From NCBI GenBank assembly GCA_017458125.1, contig JAFTGB010000036.1, forward strand, positions 1-47,877: DNA of 47,877 bases. Direction: 5' to 3'. Within the stretch, counting starts at the first letter, position 1. Every line of letters begins with the position of its first letter. This document shows positions 1-7,148 of this stretch, one piece after another. The position numbers and the translations under genes were made by a program. The notes beneath the pieces are model-generated. The model searched no databases. It had not been told where the DNA came from and was given only the letters and a program-made list of their open reading frames with translations. This DNA comes from Prevotella sp. (GTDB lineage: Bacteria > Bacteroidota > Bacteroidia > Bacteroidales > Bacteroidaceae).

Positions 1-1
1 C

Positions 2-2107
2 TCGACCTATTTTGAAGTGGACAAGAACCGCCACTACGACAATATCCCCATCGGACGTCCGCTCTATAACCTGACGGCCTTGGTGCTCGACAGCAAGGGC
101 AACCTGTTGCCTAAGGGGGAGACGGGCGAGCTGTGCATGGCAGGACCACAGATGGCGAAGGGCTACTGGAAACGTCCAGACCTGACAGCCGAGAAGTTCT
201 GCGAGGTGAACATAGGCGGCGAGAAGATGAAGGTCTACCACACGGGAGACCTCGTACGATGGAACGACGAGGACCAGCTGGAATATCTGGGGCGTATCGA
301 CACGCAGGTGAAGCTTCGCGGTTTCCGCATCGAGCTGGGCGAGATAGAGGCCCGTGCCGCCATGTTCGATGGTATCAGCATGGTAGCCGCCGAGGTATGG
401 CAGGGCCAGACGCTCTGTCTCTATTATACTTCTAAAAAGGAACTTGACAAGTCCAACTTGAAAGCGTTTCTTTCGATGACGCTGGCTGGTTACATGGTTC
501 CGACATCCTATATGCAACTGGAGGAGATGCCGCTGACCCCCAATGGCAAGATCAACCGCAAGATACTCCCGGCTCCGGAGGTGAAAACTGACACTGTCTT
601 TGTGGCTCCAGAAGGACGCTATGAGATGATGTTTGCCCGTATTTTCGAGAACATCCTGAAGGTGTCGCCCGTCGGTGCCAACGACAACTTCTTTGAACTT
701 GGCGGAACGTCGATTAATGCCATCCGTGTCGTTGTGGAGGCCAGCAAACAGGGTGTGAACATCGTGTTCAACGATCTCTTCCAGCAGAAGACCCCACGTG
801 CATTGGCGAATTTTGTCAAACAGTCTCAGCAGCAGGGCAGTAGCGTAAAGATGGAAAATGTTATATTGCCCAACCAGAAACCAAAGATACCCAATGCCGT
901 TTCACCTGTTACGGGGAATGCATATCAGGGCTATGACAACCTGCTGCAGCGCAATACCCTGGAAGCCATTCGCAAAGGCTCCCGACAGCCTATCGGCAGG
1001 GTACTACTGGCTGGTGCTACTGGCTATATGGGCATCCACATATTGCATGAGCTGCTCCGAAACAATGGCGCTAAGATTTACTGTCCCATCCGTTGTAACG
1101 AGGGCGAGCAGCCAATGGACAAGCTCAAAACGCTCTACTTCTACTATTTCGGTGATGAAAACTTTTCTATACTTGAGAAGCGCGTAGTTGCTTTCAAGGC
1201 AGAGATGAGCAATTCGGATGCCCTCAAGAACTTCAGAGGGCGCAAACTAACCGTTATCAATTGCGTGGCCAATGTCAAGCACTTTTCCAGTGGTGACGAT
1301 ATCGAACATGTGAACACCGATTCGGTGCGCGTACTGATTGACTTCTGCCTGCATACCAACAGCCGGCTCATCCATATCTCTACCGTTAGCATCGCAGGTG
1401 ATCGTATTAATGGTGTGCCTGCCAAGGATGTCGTGCTCAAAGAGCAGGGCTTTTGGTTGGGGCAGGAGGTGGATGACAACCAATATGTCCACTCTAAGTT
1501 CGTGGCTGAGGACCTGGTGCTCGATGCTGTCAAGAACCGAGGCCTCAATGCCAAGATCATGCGTGTGGGCAATCTCTCTGCCCGACAGTCTGACGGCGAG
1601 TTTCAGATCAACTTCAGCAGCAATAACTTCATGGCCACACTGAGGGCTTATGTCGCATTGGGTGAAGTTCCATTTGACGAACTGGATACTCCCAATGAGT
1701 TCTCGCCCATCGACGAACTGGTGCGTGCCATTCTGCTATTGGCTGAGACTCCCCGTGAATGTGTGGTGTTCCATCCATGCAACAACCACTCCATCTTGCT
1801 GGTAGACATCTTGGAAGGGCTGGCCCGCACAGGACTCTTCGTCAGGGGTGTAGAACGGAAAGTCTTCGAGCGTCGCTTGAAAAAAGCCATGAAGAACCCG
1901 GTACTGGTGGAACTGCTTCGTCCGCTGATGGCTTATGACAGTACTGCAGGAATTTCCGTTGAGGAAGTGGATTACGACAGTGAGTACACCACGCAAGTAC
2001 TCTATCATATGGGATTCAAATGGAAGTTTTTAGATGAAGACTATGTCGAGCGTTTTGCAAAGGCATTGTATGGTTTAGGCTTTTTTGACGAACAGGACAA
2101 TCTGTAG
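2..2107 (+). CDS. NRPS C-terminal part: adenylation (partial), carrier, thioester reductase
   Basis: The reading frame is open from base 2, so the gene starts upstream and only the last ~701 codons are here. Counting from the GTG at 17, the end of an adenylation domain is visible: A7 YHTGDLVRW (~74-82), A8 core KLRGFRIELGEIE (~99-111) and A10 NGKINRKIL (~176-184). A peptidyl carrier domain follows with FFELGGTS, Ser232 being the expected phosphopantetheine site. Residues ~325-690 form a short-chain-dehydrogenase-like reductase: NAD(P)-binding GATGYMG (333-339) and a Thr456/Tyr490/Lys494 catalytic set (HISTVS, YVHSK). In this family the R domain releases the chain as an aldehyde or alcohol using NAD(P)H. 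A terminal R domain in place of a thioesterase suggests a peptide aldehyde or its cyclised product. The downstream exporter gene starts 2 nt after the stop, so the two are very probably one operon. The substrate cannot be read because the specificity pocket lies outside the window. Confidence 0.93.
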   Translation, partial: STYFEVDKNRHYDNIPIGRPLYNLTALVLDSKGNLLPKGETGELCMAGPQMAKGYWKRPDLTAEKFCEVNIGGEKMKVYHTGDLVRWNDEDQLEYLGRIDTQVKLRGFRIELGEIEARAAMFDGISMVAAEVWQGQTLCLYYTSKKELDKSNLKAFLSMTLAGYMVPTSYMQLEEMPLTPNGKINRKILPAPEVKTDTVFVAPEGRYEMMFARIFENILKVSPVGANDNFFELGGTSINAIRVVVEASKQGVNIVFNDLFQQKTPRALANFVKQSQQQGSSVKMENVILPNQKPKIPNAVSPVTGNAYQGYDNLLQRNTLEAIRKGSRQPIGRVLLAGATGYMGIHILHELLRNNGAKIYCPIRCNEGEQPMDKLKTLYFYYFGDENFSILEKRVVAFKAEMSNSDALKNFRGRKLTVINCVANVKHFSSGDDIEHVNTDSVRVLIDFCLHTNSRLIHISTVSIAGDRINGVPAKDVVLKEQGFWLGQEVDDNQYVHSKFVAEDLVLDAVKNRGLNAKIMRVGNLSARQSDGEFQINFSSNNFMATLRAYVALGEVPFDELDTPNEFSPIDELVRAILLLAETPRECVVFHPCNNHSILLVDILEGLARTGLFVRGVERKVFERRLKKAMKNPVLVELLRPLMAYDSTAGISVEEVDYDSEYTTQVLYHMGFKWKFLDEDYVERFAKALYGLGFFDEQDNL

Positions 2108-2109
2108 TC

Positions 2110-3861
2110 ATGGAACTTAAACGAAAACCGTTCCTCATTAACCGGGCCGTCAACAAGTTCCTGATGGCCTCTGTGGTTTCTGCCGTAGCTGTCCAACTGG
2201 CAGTTATGACAGATTCTATTATCGTGGCAAACTTCGTGGGACCTAATGCCATGTCTGCCATCAGTGTTTGCACGCCAGTGGTAGCCATCATCGTCAACAT
2301 AGGCTATATGATCAGTATGGGAAGTACGCTACTCATGTCGAAGGCTATCGGGGAGAACAATATGGAACACAGCAGTCATGTTGCTGCCGTAGCCCTCGCT
2401 ATGCTCATCGGTTCAGGACTGATTCTGATCGTGGCTGGCTTGCTGTTCAGCGATGTGCTGGTGTCGTTCATTTGTTCCGATTCCTCTATTGCCGGCTATG
2501 CCAAGACCTGGCTGCGTCTCTTCTTCTTGCTCGAAGTGCTGCCGCTCTTCATATATAATGCTGTATGTGGCTTCACCGAGGCCGACGGCAGCCCACAGAT
2601 GGTTACCCGTGCCGTCATTATTGGCGGTATTGCTAACGTCCTGCTCGATTTGTTGTTTGTAGGTGTTTTCCATTGGGGCATCAGCGGAGCGATGTATGCC
2701 ACAGTCTCCAACGACTTTATTGTGTTATTCATCCTATGCCGCCATCTCTACCACCATAGTAAACTGCGCTTCCACATGCCCAATGGTGGCATTCTGAAGA
2801 TTTCCCGCGAGATAATCGGCGAGGGTGCTGCTTTAACTGTTGGCGAGTCTGCCCTCATGGTAGGTCTTATGGTGCTTAACTCCGCCATCATCTACACCTT
2901 AGGCAGTAACGGCATGTTCATCTGGAGTGTGTGTATGGCATTATTCACGTTTGTGCTGATAGCCATGAGCGGAGTGGAGACTTCTATGGTTTCCATTGGC
3001 GGATTCCTCACTGGCGATGACGATTTCAATGGTCTCCGTCTGATGGTTCGCCATGTGATGTGGATAGTCTGCTCACTGCTCTTCCTGCTCACTGTGGCCA
3101 TTATGGTTGCGCCTCAGGCAGTGGCGGTTGTTTTCGGTGCCCGTGGGGCTAACATAGACACCTTGTCGAAGGCCTTACGCATCTTCTCACTGTGCCTGGT
3201 GCCTGTTGGCGCGATGAATATCATGCGTGTGGTGTTCCAACTGTTGGGACATCGTTTTGCCAGCGGAGCTCTCTTCACCAGTCAGATGCTTTTCATGGAC
3301 TTTGTAATCGGTGTCTTCGCCTTCCTCATTCCAGGTTTGGTATGGTGGGGCTTCCCCATCTCGAGTGTAATGATGCTGGCCATGATGTTTGCCTATACGC
3401 TGTATCACCATCATCGCAATCAGGAACTATCGCCGTTTACGCTTATTCCCCGACATGCACCCGAGACGTCGCTTGACTTCTCCGTGCCCTACGATACAGA
3501 TGCTCTTGGAGAGTCGCTGGAACGTATCCGCTGTTTTGTAACAGGCTATCCGCAGTTGCAGGGACGTGTCAACGATATTATGCTGACGTGTGAGGAGATT
3601 ATAAAGAACATCATCGAGCACAGCAAAGGAGATGTCCTGAAGTGGAGTTTCGACGTTCACCTGCGTTATACCGATAATCGGATTTCTTTCATCATCAAGG
3701 ATGCTGGTCTGGCTTTCAATCCTATGGAGCATTTGCCCCAGTCTCATTTGGACCTTGACAAGCCTCAGTTTGGCATCCGCCTGATGTCCGCCACGTGCGA
3801 AGAGCTCAGCTACAAGTACATGTGGGGGCAGAACATGATGTTTGGCACCTTCCGCATATAG
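2110..3861 (+). CDS. MATE-family exporter fused to an RsbW-like ATPase domain
   Basis: The protein has 583 residues. Residues ~1-435 hold about twelve hydrophobic segments with MATE character (opening FLMASVVSAVAVQLAVMTDS, then IGYMISMGSTLLMSKAIGE), so an ion-coupled multidrug or metabolite exporter in the inner membrane. Residues ~455-583 are a soluble GHKL ATPase domain like anti-sigma kinases RsbW/SpoIIAB: N box CEEIIKNIIEH (Asn500), G1 IIKDAGLAFNP (Asp531, Gly533) and a GIRLM G2-like motif (555-559). An ordinary MATE protein is ~440-460 residues, so the extra domain is a real fusion, and the frame is continuous across the junction. It starts 2 nt after the NRPS stop, suggesting that it exports the NRPS product. 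The ATPase may be a kinase of an anti-sigma-factor antagonist or only a nucleotide sensor; this is inference. Confidence 0.9.
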   Translation: MELKRKPFLINRAVNKFLMASVVSAVAVQLAVMTDSIIVANFVGPNAMSAISVCTPVVAIIVNIGYMISMGSTLLMSKAIGENNMEHSSHVAAVALAMLIGSGLILIVAGLLFSDVLVSFICSDSSIAGYAKTWLRLFFLLEVLPLFIYNAVCGFTEADGSPQMVTRAVIIGGIANVLLDLLFVGVFHWGISGAMYATVSNDFIVLFILCRHLYHHSKLRFHMPNGGILKISREIIGEGAALTVGESALMVGLMVLNSAIIYTLGSNGMFIWSVCMALFTFVLIAMSGVETSMVSIGGFLTGDDDFNGLRLMVRHVMWIVCSLLFLLTVAIMVAPQAVAVVFGARGANIDTLSKALRIFSLCLVPVGAMNIMRVVFQLLGHRFASGALFTSQMLFMDFVIGVFAFLIPGLVWWGFPISSVMMLAMMFAYTLYHHHRNQELSPFTLIPRHAPETSLDFSVPYDTDALGESLERIRCFVTGYPQLQGRVNDIMLTCEEIIKNIIEHSKGDVLKWSFDVHLRYTDNRISFIIKDAGLAFNPMEHLPQSHLDLDKPQFGIRLMSATCEELSYKYMWGQNMMFGTFRI

Positions 3862-3881
3862 TGGTTGGCATCGTATATGAA

Positions 3882-3913
3882 AAAGAGCAGAGGCCGCTAA
3901 GCCTCTGCTCTTT
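3882..3913. terminator. Bidirectional intrinsic terminator between the MATE gene and tsf
   Basis: A perfect 13-bp stem (3882-3894 paired with 3901-3913) has a 6-nt loop. A-rich sequence precedes it and T-rich sequence follows. It sits in the 73-bp gap between two converging genes and can serve both strands. Confidence 0.88.
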
Positions 3914-3934
3914 CTTTATGGTTTGCTTTTTTGA

Positions 3935-4930
3935 TTACTCAGCAACGAGCGTGAAGCGCTTGAAGTCGCAAATCTTCAGCTCCTTGTCCTGAGCAGCCAG
4001 CCACTGGCTGACGGTCTGCTTGTCGCCGTCGCCGAACTGGAACTCCTGGTCTACCAGGCAGTTCTCCTTCAGGAACTTCTGGACGCGGCCCTTGGCAATG
4101 CCCTCAATCATGGGCATCTTCAGCTGAGCCTCGCCCTCTGTCTTGCCGTCGGCAATCAGCTTGCGAGCCTCGTCGGCCTGCTCCTGCGTCAGCCAGCCCT
4201 TAGCCATGTTCGACTCGATGTGGTCCTCAGAGTCTACCAGGTTGGGGTTGATGCCGGCCTTCTTCAGCTTGTTGTCCACATACTTCTGCACCTGCTCCAG
4301 CTTCGACTTCTCGACGGCAGTCTTGTACTCCTCGTCCAGAATCTTCTGGTCTACGCTCTGAGCGTCCAGGGCTACGGGCTTCATGGCAGCCACCTGCATA
4401 GCCAGTTTGTGGCCGATTTCGGCGGCGGGCTTGTTCAGCTGTACCATGGTGCACAGTGTGTTCTTGCCCATGTGGTTGTAAACCTCGATGTTGTCACCCT
4501 CAAGGGTCAGGTAGCCGTCCAGCTCCATCTTCTCACCGGTGATACCCGAGCGCTGCGTGACAGCCTCCTGAGCGGTCTGACCGTTGATGACGAGAGCCTT
4601 GACAGCCTCCAGGTCCTTGCACTTGTTGGCGATGGCAGCGTCAAGGATGCTCTGCGTCAGTGCGATGAAGTCGGCACCGTTGGCCACGAAGTCGGTCTCG
4701 CACTTCAGGGCGATGGTGGCGGCAAAGCCGTCAACAGCCTTTACCAGCACACAGCCGTTGGAAGTCTCACGGTCGCTACGCTTGGCAGCGATGGCCAGTC
4801 CACGCTCACGGAGCAGCTCCTTGGCCTTGTCGAAGTCGCCCTCGGCTTCCGTCAGGGCCTTCTTTACGTCGGCCAGACCGGCGCCGGTCATAGCGCGAAG
4901 TTTCTTGATGTCGTCTATTGAAATAGCCAT
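3935..4930 (-). CDS. tsf: Translation elongation factor Ts
   Basis: The protein has 331 residues. EF-Ts is the cytoplasmic nucleotide-exchange factor that releases GDP from EF-Tu. The N terminus carries the EF-Ts UBA-type domain (ISIDDIKKLRAMTGAGLADV) followed by the conserved core KCETDFVAN, which contacts EF-Tu. The C-terminal part (IEGIAKGRVQKFLKENCLVDQ) is the usual dimerisation and C-terminal module. It is the last gene of rplM-rpsI-rpsB-tsf, 40 nt after rpsB. That spacer is AT-rich and contains a twice-repeated TTTACGATTTACTG-type sequence on the plus strand. The start is the ATG at 4930. Length and order fit Bacteroidota. Confidence 0.98.
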   Translation of the reverse strand: MAISIDDIKKLRAMTGAGLADVKKALTEAEGDFDKAKELLRERGLAIAAKRSDRETSNGCVLVKAVDGFAATIALKCETDFVANGADFIALTQSILDAAIANKCKDLEAVKALVINGQTAQEAVTQRSGITGEKMELDGYLTLEGDNIEVYNHMGKNTLCTMVQLNKPAAEIGHKLAMQVAAMKPVALDAQSVDQKILDEEYKTAVEKSKLEQVQKYVDNKLKKAGINPNLVDSEDHIESNMAKGWLTQEQADEARKLIADGKTEGEAQLKMPMIEGIAKGRVQKFLKENCLVDQEFQFGDGDKQTVSQWLAAQDKELKICDFKRFTLVAE

Positions 4931-4970
4931 TGTATTATTTACGATTTACTGATTTACGATTTACTGTTTA

Positions 4971-5834
4971 TTACTCTGCGGCAGGAGCCTCCTCAGCAGG
5001 AGCGGCCTTCTCGGCAGCGGGAGCAGCCTCCTCAGCGGCGGGAGCCTCAGCCTCCTTGCGGGGCTTGCGGGCCTGACGGCGGGGCTTGTTCTCCTCCTCC
5101 TCAGCCTCGGCCTGAGCCTCAGCGGCCTTCTCGTCGGCCTTCTCCACCTTGCGCTCCTCGATGCCTTCCTTGATGGCGTCGCAGCAGGCGGCGAGAATGG
5201 TCTCTACCGAGTCCTTGGCGTCGTCGTTGGCAGGGATGATGAAGTCAATGTTCTTGGGGTCGCTGTTGGTGTCGACGATACCGAACACGGGGATGCCCAG
5301 ACGGTTAGCCTCGCGTACGGCAATCTGCTCCTTCAGCACGTCAACGACGAAGAGGGCAGAAGGCAGGCGCGTCAGGTCGGCGATAGAGCCCAGGTTCTTC
5401 TCCAGCTTGGCACGCTGGCGGGTCACCTGCAGCAGCTCGCGCTTCGACAGGTTGGCGTAGGTGCCGTCCTGCATCAGCTTGTCGATGTTAGCCATCTTCT
5501 TGACGGCCTTGCGGATGGTGGGGAAGTTGGTGAGCATACCGCCCGGCCAGCGCTCGATGACGTAAGGCATGCCTACGCTCTCGGCCTTCTCGGCGATAAT
5601 CTCCTTGGTCTGTTTCTTAGTAGCAACGAAGAGTATTCTCTTGCCGCTCTTGGCTATCTGCTTCAGTGCGTCTGCAGCCTCGTCAATCTTGGCTACAGTC
5701 TTATGCAGGTCGATGATGTGGATGCCGTTGCGCTCGGTGTAGATGTAGGGAGCCATTGCGGGGTTCCACTTACGCTTCAGGTGGCCGAAGTGGCAGCCGG
5801 CCTGCAGCAGTTGGTCAAAATTTGTTCTTGCCAT
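4971..5834 (-). CDS. rpsB: 30S ribosomal protein S2 with an Ala/Glu-rich tail
   Basis: The protein has 287 residues. S2 binds the small subunit late in assembly and is needed for S1 attachment. Classical S2 motifs are present: LLQAGCHFGH near the N terminus, KRNPAMAPYIY-like (written KWNPAMAPYIY here), RWPGGMLTNF and the VVDVLKEQIAVREANRLGIPV stretch, which ends in the FGIVDTNSDP motif. After residue ~225 comes a low-complexity tail rich in Ala, Glu and Lys, longer than the E. coli protein (241 residues); such tails are frequent in Bacteroidota S2. It lies 139 bp downstream of rpsI, the largest gap of the operon. That gap holds a small perfect hairpin (5945-5950 with 5954-5959) and a T-rich plus strand, so a processing site or extra promoter is possible but not shown. 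Confidence 0.98.
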   Translation of the reverse strand: MARTNFDQLLQAGCHFGHLKRKWNPAMAPYIYTERNGIHIIDLHKTVAKIDEAADALKQIAKSGKRILFVATKKQTKEIIAEKAESVGMPYVIERWPGGMLTNFPTIRKAVKKMANIDKLMQDGTYANLSKRELLQVTRQRAKLEKNLGSIADLTRLPSALFVVDVLKEQIAVREANRLGIPVFGIVDTNSDPKNIDFIIPANDDAKDSVETILAACCDAIKEGIEERKVEKADEKAAEAQAEAEEEENKPRRQARKPRKEAEAPAAEEAAPAAEKAAPAEEAPAAE

Positions 5835-5973
5835 GTTGTTGTTTCTTTTTGTTGTTGTTTACTTTCTTTTTAATTCTTTTGTTAGAATCAGCAGCAGAGT
5901 AATTATAGTCGCTATAGGTGTTATAGAAACTATAGGTCTCGGCTGTTTAGATGCTAAACGCTGTTCAGTCAGA

Positions 5974-6360
5974 TTAACGCTTACTGAACTGGAAGCGACG
6001 ACGTGCCTTCGGCTGGCCCGGCTTCTTACGCTCAACCTCACGGGCGTCGCGGGTCAGGAAACCGTTGTCCTTCAGCTGCTTCTTGTCCTCGGCATTGATC
6101 TTCACCAAAGCGCGGGCAATGGCCAGACGCAGAGCCTGGCTCTGACCGGTGAAACCACCGCCGTCGAGGTTGGCCTTGATGTCGTATTTCTCAGCGACTT
6201 CCAGCAGGTTCAGCGGCTGCTTAACCACGTACTGCAGGATGGCTGAGGGGAAATATACTTCCAAATCCTTCTTGTTGATCGTGATCTTGCCAGTACCCTC
6301 TGACAGATATACGCGAGCTACCGAGCTCTTACGACGACCTATAGCATTGATGTATTCCAT
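5974..6360 (-). CDS. rpsI: 30S ribosomal protein S9
   Basis: The protein has 128 residues. It begins MEYINAIGRRKSSVARVYL, the typical S9 N terminus, and ends KKPGQPKARRRFQFSKR, the basic C-terminal tail that reaches toward the P-site tRNA. Glycine-rich GGGFTGQSQALRLAIARAL is also characteristic. It follows rplM after 41 nt; the L13-S9 pair is nearly universal in bacteria. The start is ATG at 6360. Confidence 0.98.
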   Translation of the reverse strand: MEYINAIGRRKSSVARVYLSEGTGKITINKKDLEVYFPSAILQYVVKQPLNLLEVAEKYDIKANLDGGGFTGQSQALRLAIARALVKINAEDKKQLKDNGFLTRDAREVERKKPGQPKARRRFQFSKR

Positions 6361-6401
6361 CTTGATAATTTACTATTTTAGTATTTACTATTTACAATTT
6401 A

Positions 6402-6869
6402 TCACTTGTAGAGATTGATGTCGATAGCCTTGGGCTTCTGTGCCTCGTGCGGGTGCTCTGTACCATTGTAGATGTAGAGGTTGTTCAGCAGCGAACGTCC
6501 GAGGGGACCCTTGGGCAGCATGCCCTTGACGGCGTGCTTCAGGATGCGCTCCACGCCAAAGGGCTTCTTGCGCAGCTCGGCAGGCGTGTTGAAACGCTGG
6601 CCGCCGGGGTAGCCGGTGTAGCGGGTGTAAACCTTGTCAGTCTCCTTCTTGCCAGTGAACACCACCTTGGCGGCGTTGATGATGATGACGTTGTCACCAC
6701 AGTCCTGGTTGGGGGTGAAGGTGGGCTTGTACTTACCGCGGATAATCTTGGCCACTTTCGAGGCCAGGCGGCCTACCACCTGGTCGGTGGCGTCGATGAC
6801 CAGCCATTCCTTCTGCTCGCGGGCAGCTTCCTTCGATACGGAAACGGTCTTGTAACTTAAAGTGTTCAT
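6402..6869 (-). CDS. rplM: 50S ribosomal protein L13
   Basis: The protein has 155 residues. L13 is an early-assembly protein of the large subunit. The protein carries WLVIDATDQVVGRLAS and the KYKPTFTPNQDCGDNVIIIN segment typical of L13, then the HAVKGMLPKGPLGR motif. It is the first gene of the operon rplM-rpsI-rpsB-tsf and starts at ATG 6869. A likely promoter lies ~205 nt upstream, leaving a long leader that can fold into hairpins, as is common for r-protein operons under feedback control. Confidence 0.98.
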   Translation of the reverse strand: MNTLSYKTVSVSKEAAREQKEWLVIDATDQVVGRLASKVAKIIRGKYKPTFTPNQDCGDNVIIINAAKVVFTGKKETDKVYTRYTGYPGGQRFNTPAELRKKPFGVERILKHAVKGMLPKGPLGRSLLNNLYIYNGTEHPHEAQKPKAIDINLYK

Positions 6870-7081
6870 TTCTTTTAAATTTTTACTACTAAAAAACAGT
6901 TTTACTTTTAATTAATATGTACGCACAAAAACCAGCATCCGAGGTCTAACTCTCGGCTGTCAGTCTAACTTGCGCTTCGAGACAGCGATTCACGAACCAC
7001 CACGTCCGGCCAAAGACGCCGCTATTCACACACTGACCCACGGGAATTCTAAGTCTCTTCCCAAATCGGACTGCAAAGGTA
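6870..7081 (-). promoter_or_regulatory. rplM operon promoter box and long structured leader
   Basis: On the minus strand TACCTTTG (7081-7074) matches the Bacteroidota -7 box TAnnTTTG; no good TTG -33 box is evident. The ~200-nt leader can form at least two short hairpins: CCGAG (6939-6943) with CTCGG (6952-6956), and CTGTC (6957-6961) with GACAG (6981-6985). Leaders of this kind often bind a ribosomal protein of the same operon, but no known motif was recognised. hsdR ends at 7149 on the same strand, and only a weak hairpin (7106-7110 with 7114-7118) separates it from this promoter, so read-through is possible. Confidence 0.55.
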
Positions 7082-7148
7082 CGCTTTTTCTGATGAATAT
7101 CGCGCGTAAGAAACTTACAGGCATCTATTATTTATGTTTTTTTAACTT

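Noticed and set aside
4220-4921. A 233-codon plus-strand frame opposite tsf, and similar frames opposite hsdM and rplM
   Set aside because: Shadow frames of highly biased genes: valine/leucine/glycine-rich, no motifs, and no promoter of their own.
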